Under the pieces are notes generated by a model, which saw nothing but the letters and a program-made list of their open reading frames with translations, did not search any database and was not told where the DNA came from. DNA of 19,616 nt from Candidatus Peregrinibacteria bacterium (GTDB taxonomy: Bacteria > Patescibacteriota > Gracilibacteria > Peribacterales > Peribacteraceae), in contig JABJGX010000070.1 in the NCBI GenBank assembly GCA_018662075.1, forward strand, positions 1 to 19,616, given 5' to 3'. How positions within the stretch are numbered: the stretch's first letter is position 1; every line of letters starts with the position of its first letter. The position numbers and the translations under genes are program-made. Positions 13,969 to 19,616 of this stretch are shown one piece after another.

Positions 13969-15024
13969 ATGAATATCCTCTTTACTCGTTTTCCATTGGA
14001 GTCGCTGTTCGGTGGGGCAGAAGTGCAGACACTTAGCCTTATGAAAAGCCTTATTGTACGTGGTCACAGTGTCTCTTTTGTTGGTAGCTGTCCTGTGCTC
14101 CTCGTTGAGGGTGAAAAGATTCAGGTAAAAACTTCGCAGATTCATATAGGAAACCCTCCTGTCACAAAATGGGATGCATTCAGTTTTGTTTGGAGGAAGC
14201 GCGCAATGAAAAAAGCACTAGAGCAAATGATGAACAACATGTCCTCCATGCCAGATATTATCTGCATGGTGAGTCTTAGTGAAAAAATCTTACTTACGCC
14301 TTTTGCCCTACGAAAAGGTATAAAAGTGTTATGGATCGAACATGATTCTGTTGGGAGGTGGCTACGTGGAAACCCCTGGCTTTCTACTATTTGTAAACTC
14401 AGCGGTAGCGTTACTACTGTTTGTGTGTCAGAGCTCAGTGCGGAAATGTACCGATCTATGGGGTATAAGAATGTACAGTGTATTCCCAATGGTGTTGCAC
14501 CACCGACGTACCGGGCTACCCCTTCAAGTAGTACGAGTATTACCCTTGGCTGCATTGCGAGACTGAGCCCTGAAAAAGGTGTGCATGTTTTGGTTGATGC
14601 TATTAAAAATATGGCTTCTGTACGACTGATCATTAACGGTAAAGGATCACAAAAAATTGAAGACAGTGAACAGGTACAACTTGTGAACCGCGTTCATGAT
14701 ATCGATGATATCTATAGAAAGATTGATGTACTCGTCCTGCCATCTATAGAGAATGACCCGTTTGGACTGGTTGTTGCAGAGGCAATGTTGCGTGGCATTC
14801 CGGTCATCTGTACTACTGCATGCGGTATTAGTAAGTATCTGAAATCTGGCGTGAGTGGACTCGTAGCAAAAGCAGGATCTACTGTTGCACTGCATGATGC
14901 CATTGAAATGATGCAAGACCCAGAGACCAGACAACTCCTTTCAGAAAACGGCAGAATGCTTGCAGAGAAACACTTTACTGTGGAAAGAATGGTAGACCAA
15001 TACGAGGAGCTCTTTTCCGTGTAG
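13969..15024 (+). CDS. Glycosyltransferase, GT4-type (GT-B fold)
   Basis: A 351-residue retaining-type glycosyltransferase. The N-terminal acceptor domain starts with Met-Asn-Ile-Leu-Phe and has the GT4 Gly-Gly-Ala-Glu-Val-Gln motif at 15-20. Pro-Asn-Gly-Val at about 173-176 marks the domain junction. The donor-binding domain has Ile-Ala-Arg-Leu-Ser-Pro-Glu-Lys-Gly at about 196-204 and the loop Asp-Pro-Phe-Gly-Leu-Val-Val-Ala-Glu at 263-271. In that loop the first Glu of the usual E-x7-E motif is Asp263, a conservative change. No membrane segment is seen; such enzymes act at the inner face of the membrane, transferring a nucleotide-activated sugar to a lipid or glycan. Donor and acceptor cannot be predicted. 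It is 10 bp after the coiled-coil gene and 9 bp before the amidase/SpoIID gene, so it is in an envelope operon. Confidence 0.92.
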   Translation: MNILFTRFPLESLFGGAEVQTLSLMKSLIVRGHSVSFVGSCPVLLVEGEKIQVKTSQIHIGNPPVTKWDAFSFVWRKRAMKKALEQMMNNMSSMPDIICMVSLSEKILLTPFALRKGIKVLWIEHDSVGRWLRGNPWLSTICKLSGSVTTVCVSELSAEMYRSMGYKNVQCIPNGVAPPTYRATPSSSTSITLGCIARLSPEKGVHVLVDAIKNMASVRLIINGKGSQKIEDSEQVQLVNRVHDIDDIYRKIDVLVLPSIENDPFGLVVAEAMLRGIPVICTTACGISKYLKSGVSGLVAKAGSTVALHDAIEMMQDPETRQLLSENGRMLAEKHFTVERMVDQYEELFSV

Positions 15025-15033
15025 AATAGGGAG

Positions 15034-17217
15034 GTGAAAAAACTTCTTCTCCTCTTCCTTCTATTGTCTGCATCTTCTGTGCAGCAGAAGACGATTGCAT
15101 TTGCAGAACCGATTGATGCGGTTAGTGTTACGTTTGCATCAAAAACAGACACTGCCATGCTGCTCATCGGAGACAGCTGGTTACCACTTGCTGTAGAAGA
15201 TGAACAAGACCCCACACTACTTGAAAGTAATTTAGTGATTCTTCCTGAATCTAATACGCAGATTGTTCTACGGGGAAATTTGCATCGTCTTCAGATCAAC
15301 CCAATCACTGTCAGTGCAGAGCCTGTATCGTATGAAGTTGCAGCTTTGAACCCACTTGGTCGTCCACGTATACTCAAACGTCACCAGTGGGGGGCTGACG
15401 ATAGCTTTCTCTTTAGTGCGCCAAAAAGCACGACATCTGGAACCTCTTCCACCAGCTCTGCTACATCTAATAGCTCTGCAATTTTCAAGCGAGCCGAGGA
15501 CTGTAATACCGCAAAAACGAACTACCCTGGTGACTTTCACGTTGCAAAAACTGTTACTCATGATGGCAACGGACAGAAGCTTCGATGGGTAAGACGGTAC
15601 TCAAGCGACATAAAAGTTCTTGCAGTGCATCATACTGCACAGAAGATTACCGGTGACCTCCGCTCTCCTGTGCAGCGCATGCGCGCACTCTATGCCTTTC
15701 ATGCAAATAGCAGAGGGTGGGGCGACATTGGATATCACTATTTGATTGATGAAGAAGGAACCATCTACGAAGGTCGTAGTGGTGGAGAAAATGTTGTTGG
15801 AGGGCATGTGTATTGCGGAAATGTTGGAACACTTGGTGTTGCCCTGATGGGAAACTTTGACGAAGAGCAGCCAACACAGGTGCAGGTACATGCGTTGCAG
15901 TGGCTCCTTCAAGACCTCGCGAGCACGTACGATATCAGCCTTAATAGGAACGTGTTCTTCCATGGCAAAAATATGAAAACTATTGTTCGTCATAAAGATC
16001 TTATTTCTACCGAGTGCCCCGGGCATTACATGAGTGCTGCGATTTCCCAAGTGCGTAACAATGTTATTGCAGGAAATATTGGGAATATTGTGACGTTCCC
16101 TACCATCGCCAGAGCACGCACAGACAGTAGGAAAACTCGACTGAGTACAAGACTAGAAAAAGCAGGAGAGGCAATGTCTCGGCGGTTCTTTAGGGCAAAG
16201 AGACTGGTGCGTACTGCAGAACGAAAGAACCCCAATGATGCTCGCTTGCAAATGATAGAGAAGCAAAAGAGCACGGGAAGTAATCTGCAGAGACAGCGTG
16301 CTGCAGAGACTGCTCGGCGGCGGCGCGGCTCAGAAGCGCGGCGTGCTACTGCGGCACCCCCAAGAACAACAGTAGCTACCTCTGCACGTCCTACAGATAT
16401 TGACCCGCATGCTTTGCGTATTCGCCTTTCATATGAGGGGAGTAACGCAGAGGTTTCTACGATTGGTTCTGCAACAATAAACGGTATGAGTGTGAAAAAC
16501 ATTCGACTAGGACGCGAAGGGAATAATTGTATTGCGGTCAGTGCAGGGCAGACGCTTGCCGATGGCATTGTTCGTATTAATCCTGGTGATGACATACTCC
16601 GCATTGATAGTTGGAATACGGCGTGGAACCGTTTCCGAGGTGTCATTGAATGTAGGATTGTAGACGGAGAGTTGGTTCTGATTAATGAGTTACCACTCGA
16701 AGACTACATGGCAGGACTGTCCGAACAACCAGATACGCAGCACTACGAGAAACAACGAGCCTTTGCTATTGCTGCACGTAGTTATGCAGCGTTTTACATG
16801 GAGGATGGACATACAAAGTTTGCCGGCAAGCCGTATCACGGCAGTGATACTGGGAAAAGCTTTCAAAGCTACAGTGGTGTGAAGTTCGAAGAGCAAAACC
16901 CGAACTGGGTTCGTGCAGTGCTCGACACTGCCCACTTAGTCGTTACAAAGGATGATCAGACTGTAAAGACTGCATACTTCTCTTCTGATGACGGACGCAC
17001 CAGAAGCCCTGATGAGAACGGCTGGCACAACTTCCCGTTTGCTGAAGTGTTTTCCAGTAAGCCAGACCCATGGTGCGATGGCATGCGTTTGCATGGACAT
17101 GGGGTTGGAATGAGTGGATGCGGCGCAAAGGCTCAAGCGGCGGAAGGTAAAACTGCAGAACAGATTTTGCGGTATTACTATCCAGGGACAATACTCCGTT
17201 CCGTTACGATGCAGTAA
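15034..17217 (+). CDS. Exported peptidoglycan hydrolase: PGRP-type amidase fused to SpoIID/LytB domain
   Basis: The start is a GTG giving Met-Lys-Lys-Leu, a signal peptide (to about 24), and 727 residues in all. After an N-terminal beta-rich region, Gln-Trp-Gly-Ala-Asp at 118-122 opens a PGRP/amidase_2 domain that runs to about 345. His199 (in His-His-Thr), His320 and Cys328 are the expected zinc ligands; the eight-residue His-Cys spacing is typical, and Tyr234 sits in the Gly-Tyr-His-Tyr motif. This domain would cut the bond between MurNAc and L-Ala. A very basic Arg/Ala linker (about 360-455) follows. The SpoIID/LytB domain spans about 460-727, with Leu-Pro-Leu-Glu-Asp-Tyr at 553-558, the likely catalytic Glu564, Ala-Ala-Arg-Ser-Tyr-Ala at about 580-585 and Gly-His-Gly-Val-Gly-Met-Ser near 688-694. 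SpoIID is a lytic transglycosylase acting on stripped glycan, so the two halves could act in sequence. The end overlaps metK by 14 bp. Confidence 0.92.
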   Translation: MKKLLLLFLLLSASSVQQKTIAFAEPIDAVSVTFASKTDTAMLLIGDSWLPLAVEDEQDPTLLESNLVILPESNTQIVLRGNLHRLQINPITVSAEPVSYEVAALNPLGRPRILKRHQWGADDSFLFSAPKSTTSGTSSTSSATSNSSAIFKRAEDCNTAKTNYPGDFHVAKTVTHDGNGQKLRWVRRYSSDIKVLAVHHTAQKITGDLRSPVQRMRALYAFHANSRGWGDIGYHYLIDEEGTIYEGRSGGENVVGGHVYCGNVGTLGVALMGNFDEEQPTQVQVHALQWLLQDLASTYDISLNRNVFFHGKNMKTIVRHKDLISTECPGHYMSAAISQVRNNVIAGNIGNIVTFPTIARARTDSRKTRLSTRLEKAGEAMSRRFFRAKRLVRTAERKNPNDARLQMIEKQKSTGSNLQRQRAAETARRRRGSEARRATAAPPRTTVATSARPTDIDPHALRIRLSYEGSNAEVSTIGSATINGMSVKNIRLGREGNNCIAVSAGQTLADGIVRINPGDDILRIDSWNTAWNRFRGVIECRIVDGELVLINELPLEDYMAGLSEQPDTQHYEKQRAFAIAARSYAAFYMEDGHTKFAGKPYHGSDTGKSFQSYSGVKFEEQNPNWVRAVLDTAHLVVTKDDQTVKTAYFSSDDGRTRSPDENGWHNFPFAEVFSSKPDPWCDGMRLHGHGVGMSGCGAKAQAAEGKTAEQILRYYYPGTILRSVTMQ

Positions 17218-18379
17218 CGAGTTTCCGCTTTGCAATTGTTGCAGTAAGCTCCTGCACTTTATCGGTAGCCTCCCATGGAAACTCACGTCGTCCGAAGTGT
17301 CCATATGCAGACGTTGCTCTGTAGATAGGCTTTAAGAGATCCAGTGTTTTGATGATTCCTGCTGGAGTCATATCGAATACTGTTTTTATAGCCTCTTCTA
17401 TAACCCTGTCTTCCTCTGTACCAGTGCCAAACGTTGTGATGTGAACAGAGACTGGTTCTGGGTATCCGATAGCGTAGGAGAGCTGTAACTCACATTTAGA
17501 TGCAAGTCCTGCTGCGACAACATTTTTTGCAATGTAACGAGCCATGTACGCACCACTTCTATCTTGCTTGTTTGGCACCTTGCCAGAGAATGCTCCTCCT
17601 CCATGACGCCCCATTCCTCCGTAGGTATCAACAATTATCTTTCGGCCAGTGAGACCGGTATCTCCGTGTGGGCCGCCGATAATGAATGCACCTGTTTCAT
17701 TAATAAGAATCTTTGTATTGTCATCCATGTACTCTCCACAGACAGGGCGGATGACATGCTCTAGAAGATCTTTTTTAATCTGCTCTTGCGTTACCCCCTC
17801 GTCATGCTGTGCAGCAAGTACCACCGTATCGACGCGTTGCGGCTTATTATTTTCGTCATACTCTACTGTCACCTGACTTTTTCCATCCGGACGCAGGTGC
17901 GATACCGTTCCGCTTTTTCGTACATCAGTCAGTGTTCTGGCGAGTGCATGCGCCAACGTAATTGGCAGTGGCATAAGCTCGTCTGTTTCGTTACATGCAT
18001 ATCCAAACATGATTCCCTGGTCTCCTGCACCTTGCGCTTTATGTGTTCCATCTTCTGTGTTTTCTCCTTGAGCGATTTCTGTGCTTTGCTCGTGCGCAAC
18101 ATTTAGCACCTTGCAATTCTGAGAGTCGATTCCATACGCTGCGTCTGTGTATCCAATATCTTTTAAAACAGACCGTGCGATATGTTCTAGGTCTATATCT
18201 GCTGATGTTGAAATTTCTCCACCAACAACGACTAGACTGGTTGTCGTAAAGCATTCACAGCAACACGCTCCATCGGGATCTTGCTGCAAGATTGCATCCA
18301 ATACTGTATCGCTTATCTGATCACAGATTTTATCTGGATGGCCTTCGGTTACGCTTTCTGAAGTGAAGAGGTAAGACAT
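17204..18379 (-). CDS. metK: S-adenosylmethionine synthetase
   Basis: This enzyme makes S-adenosylmethionine from methionine and ATP. From the ATG at 18379 the protein has 391 residues, the normal size. It opens with Phe-Thr-Ser-Glu-Ser-Val-Thr-Glu-Gly-His-Pro-Asp-Lys, which fixes the start. Other signatures are Val-Val-Gly-Gly-Glu-Ile, Gly-Ala-Gly-Asp-Gln-Gly-Ile-Met-Phe-Gly-Tyr, Gly-Gly-Pro-His-Gly-Asp-Thr-Gly-Leu-Thr-Gly-Arg-Lys, Gly-Gly-Gly-Ala-Phe-Ser-Gly-Lys and a late Tyr-Gly-His-Phe-Gly-Arg. In the Gly-Lys-Asp-Pro region the Asp after the Lys is Val; the next Lys and the metal-binding Asp (Gln-Asp-Arg-Ser) are kept. A longer frame from 18649 runs antiparallel-in-frame through the upstream gene and is not real. 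The gene is 59 bp downstream of the holin-like gene on the same strand. Confidence 0.97.
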   Translation of the reverse strand: MSYLFTSESVTEGHPDKICDQISDTVLDAILQQDPDGACCCECFTTTSLVVVGGEISTSADIDLEHIARSVLKDIGYTDAAYGIDSQNCKVLNVAHEQSTEIAQGENTEDGTHKAQGAGDQGIMFGYACNETDELMPLPITLAHALARTLTDVRKSGTVSHLRPDGKSQVTVEYDENNKPQRVDTVVLAAQHDEGVTQEQIKKDLLEHVIRPVCGEYMDDNTKILINETGAFIIGGPHGDTGLTGRKIIVDTYGGMGRHGGGAFSGKVPNKQDRSGAYMARYIAKNVVAAGLASKCELQLSYAIGYPEPVSVHITTFGTGTEEDRVIEEAIKTVFDMTPAGIIKTLDLLKPIYRATSAYGHFGRREFPWEATDKVQELTATIAKRKLVTAS

Positions 18380-18388
18380 AAGTATTAA

Positions 18389-18419
18389 AAGATACCCTAC
18401 CCCCTTTTTGGAGGTAAGG
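18389..18419 (-). promoter_or_regulatory. metK upstream hairpin and TATCTT box
   Basis: On the minus strand CCTTACCTCC and GGGGGTAGGG can form a 10-bp stem with two G-U pairs and an AAAAA loop (18395-18419). TATCTT (18389-18394) follows at once, 9 nt before the metK ATG. It could be a weak terminator for the holin-like gene or an RNA switch; it does not look like a known SAM riboswitch, being much too short. Confidence 0.35.
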
Positions 18420-18438
18420 CAAGTCTTCATTCCAGTTA

Positions 18439-18681
18439 CTACTTTGCAAGCTTGTTGTAGAGAACTGCAAGGACCCAACCGCCGACAAAGGCGTCTGCAA
18501 AGCCCCATATTCCACCGACGACTGCTCCGAGGAGTGTTGCCTCGTATCCAACGTACATAGAGCCAAGAAGAGAAACGAATTCTGATCCGAATCCATTCAT
18601 TGCAGTAATTCCGAGAATTAGAAGAGCAAGAGCCCAAATAATTCCACAACTGAGACCAAGTGCTTTTGCATCAAGTTTCAT
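18439..18681 (-). CDS. Small membrane protein of the 'bacteriophage holin' family
   Basis: The 80-residue protein has two hydrophobic segments (about 8-28 and 47-74) and starts Met-Lys-Leu-Asp-Ala-Lys-Ala-Leu-Gly-Leu. This start, a central Tyr-x-Gly-Tyr, and the tail Trp-Gly-Phe-Ala-Asp-Ala-Phe-Val-Gly-Gly followed by Leu-Tyr-Asn match a family of tiny membrane proteins often annotated as bacteriophage holin in environmental bacteria. Despite the name, no phage genes are near, and lysis function is unproven; it is probably a chromosomal inner-membrane protein of unknown role. A TATAAT box at 18705-18710 lies 23 nt upstream of the ATG. metK follows on the same strand and may be co-transcribed. 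Confidence 0.8.
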   Translation of the reverse strand: MKLDAKALGLSCGIIWALALLILGITAMNGFGSEFVSLLGSMYVGYEATLLGAVVGGIWGFADAFVGGWVLAVLYNKLAK

Positions 18682-18704
18682 AAAAATCGGGGTAAGATAG
18701 ATAC

Positions 18705-18710
18705 ATTATA
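18705..18710 (-). promoter_or_regulatory. -10 box of the holin-like gene (TATAAT)
   Basis: A perfect TATAAT on the minus strand, with only a weak -35 (TACAAA, 17 bp away). The leader would be about 17 nt without a Shine-Dalgarno. Confidence 0.55.
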
Positions 18711-18787
18711 CACTGTATTTTAGATTTTTTGTAGGCCAAAATTTTCATTGGGAATTGTTGTATGAACGCTGCAAAGATAATACTCCC

Positions 18788-18886
18788 ATGAGCGATGAAG
18801 AGCTGCACACCATCGCTATGCGCTATGCCCTCAAGCCTGAGGATGCTGATGTTGCCTACATTGAAGATCCACTCCTATGTCTCTAA
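18788..18886 (+). CDS. Possible very small protein (32 residues) upstream of zwf
   Basis: From an ATG at 18788 the frame encodes 32 residues, Met-Ser-Asp-Glu-Glu-Leu-His-Thr and onward, to a TAA at 18884. The composition is that of a soluble acidic helical peptide. A GATAAT box ends 6 nt before the ATG, as for other genes here. The frame stays open upstream to 18701 and reads plausibly (Phe-His-Trp-Glu-Leu-Leu-Tyr-Glu-Arg), so a TTG start near 18755 or a remnant of a larger gene is also possible. No family is known. Without conservation data this stays tentative. Confidence 0.35.
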   Translation: MSDEELHTIAMRYALKPEDADVAYIEDPLLCL

Positions 18887-18900
18887 ACCGTATTTTGCTG

Positions 18901-18906
18901 TATAAT
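18901..18906 (+). promoter_or_regulatory. zwf -10 box (TATAAT), leaderless type
   Basis: A perfect TATAAT ends 6 nt before the zwf ATG. The -35 is weak and there is no Shine-Dalgarno. Transcription would start at or just before the initiation codon. Confidence 0.6.
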
Positions 18907-18912
18907 AGCCCT

Positions 18913-19616
18913 ATGAACGCAACCATCTCTGCCGGTACCCCATTTAGCCTGATTCTCTTCGGAGCATCTGGGCATTTGGCACAGATCAAGATCTACCCTG
19001 CATTGTATGTCCTTGCACTCAAAAAACGTCTACCCGCAGACTATGCGATTGTCGGTTTTTCACGGAGTGAGTTCGATGACGCATCTTTTCGAAAGCTTGT
19101 AGGAGATTCTATTCGGGAGCATATGCCAGCAGTCACAGAGCCTGCTCTAGAAGAATTTTTAACCCATGTGCATTATCACGTTGGACAATACACAGGAGCA
19201 TCTGACTTTCAGAAGCTCACCGATCGATTGAACACTATTGAGCAAGGATGGAAGGACAATGTTCGCCTCGCATACTTCTCTGTTCCGCCAAACGTGTTCC
19301 CAGATATTTCTCTGAATCTATGCAAAGGAAACGTGCACGATGGAAAGATTCCATTCCGTTGCATTGTTGAAAAGCCTGTAGGGCATGACCTGGAAAGTTT
19401 TGAGTCTACAAAGAAGCAGCTTCTTGGATGCTTCCAAGAAGAGGAGATCTACCTCCTCGACCATTACCTTGGGAAAGAAGCGGTGCGTAACGTGTATTAC
19501 TTGCGCCATGCAAACCCTGTTCTTGAACGTATCTTTAAAAATACATTGATTCATCATATAGAGATTACTGCGAAGGAATTTGCGGGACTCTCTGGTCGTG
19601 CTGGATATTTTGAAGC
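18913..19616 (+). CDS. zwf: Glucose-6-phosphate dehydrogenase, N-terminal part (runs off the window)
   Basis: The enzyme oxidises glucose-6-phosphate to 6-phosphogluconolactone, making NADPH and opening the pentose-phosphate pathway. The window holds 234 codons of a protein usually near 450-500. The N-terminal dinucleotide-binding fold has Phe-Gly-Ala-Ser-Gly at 16-20, followed by His-Leu-Ala-Gln-Ile-Lys where most family members have Asp-Leu-Ala-x-Arg-Lys. Further blocks are Phe-Ser-Val-Pro-Pro, Val-Glu-Lys-Pro-Val-Gly, the substrate-binding Asp-His-Tyr-Leu-Gly-Lys-Glu, Arg-His-Ala-Asn-Pro-Val and Gly-Arg-Ala-Gly-Tyr-Phe-Glu at the edge. The loss of the Asp and the Arg in the fingerprint is unusual and may affect NADP binding. 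The ATG is fixed by the TATAAT box 6 nt upstream. Confidence 0.94.
   Translation, partial: MNATISAGTPFSLILFGASGHLAQIKIYPALYVLALKKRLPADYAIVGFSRSEFDDASFRKLVGDSIREHMPAVTEPALEEFLTHVHYHVGQYTGASDFQKLTDRLNTIEQGWKDNVRLAYFSVPPNVFPDISLNLCKGNVHDGKIPFRCIVEKPVGHDLESFESTKKQLLGCFQEEEIYLLDHYLGKEAVRNVYYLRHANPVLERIFKNTLIHHIEITAKEFAGLSGRAGYFE

Noticed and set aside
14142..14633. A 163-residue minus-strand frame
   Set aside because: Antisense to the glycosyltransferase gene, which has well-defined motifs.
16026..16646. A 206-residue open frame on the minus strand
   Set aside because: It lies wholly antisense to the amidase/SpoIID gene, whose domains are clear; no promoter or family motif.
15034..17217. Evidence of sporulation from the SpoIID domain
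   Set aside because: SpoIID/LytB domains are widespread in non-sporulating bacteria; no other sporulation genes are present.
18394..18403. ACCCTACCCC shared with the left end of the DUF559 unit (10501-10510)
   Set aside because: A single 10-mer match is expected by chance in a window this size, and the outer 14-bp repeat is not present here.
18380..18649. A 90-residue N-terminal extension of MetK
   Set aside because: It overlaps the holin-like gene in another frame of the same strand, has an Arg/Trp/Cys-rich composition, and the family N-terminus begins at 18379.
18439..18681. Prophage or lysis cassette suggested by the holin-like gene
   Set aside because: Neighbours are metK and zwf; no phage structural, integrase or endolysin genes are present, and this family is common on chromosomes.

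Overview
The window looks like chromosomal DNA from a compact, small-genome bacterium, most likely a member of the Patescibacteria/CPR (a Peregrinibacteria/Peribacteria-like lineage is my best guess, moderate confidence). The reasons are: very tight gene packing, almost no recognisable Shine-Dalgarno sequences, an H1-like lysine-rich small protein, a holin-family mini membrane protein, an unusually long HlyD adaptor beside an RND pump, and a SpoIID protein fused to an amidase. TAA, TAG and (in a broken gene) TGA all act as stops, so the code appears standard. No RNA genes, CRISPR array or phage were seen.

Layout. 1-102 is the tail of a small heat-shock protein; 111-458 (-) is a lysine-rich H1-like protein; 678-1511 (+) is galU. 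A minus-strand block follows: a secreted Asp-rich protein (1508-1990), an RND transporter (2032-5370) and its HlyD adaptor (5374-7134), and then a small exported protein (7270-7686) with its own terminator. A divergent, strongly basic exported protein (7789-8415) meets uvrB (8420-10402, -). Between uvrB and serS lies a 496-bp unit (10491-10986). It carries a frameshifted DUF559 endonuclease-like gene bounded by inverted, hairpin-forming repeats and looks like a small mobile element. A plus-strand run follows: serS, two unrecognised small proteins, a one-domain response regulator, a membrane-anchored coiled-coil protein, a GT4 glycosyltransferase and a 727-residue PGRP-amidase/SpoIID fusion. 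metK and a holin-like gene return on the minus strand, and the window ends inside zwf (+).

Functional themes. Envelope work dominates: UDP-glucose supply (galU), a glycosyltransferase, a two-activity peptidoglycan-cutting enzyme, an RND/HlyD export pair and three small exported proteins, each with exactly one cysteine pair. The rest is housekeeping: DNA repair, Ser-tRNA, S-adenosylmethionine and the pentose-phosphate entry step.

Three layout patterns deserve attention. First, many genes have a -10-like hexamer only 6-9 nt before the ATG, implying leaderless mRNAs. Second, all four convergent gene pairs are packed tail-to-tail (from 14-bp overlap to 8-bp gap) with no terminator between them. 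Third, the DUF559 unit has the form of a repeat-plus-nuclease element. All family assignments are from reading motifs by eye; no database search was possible.
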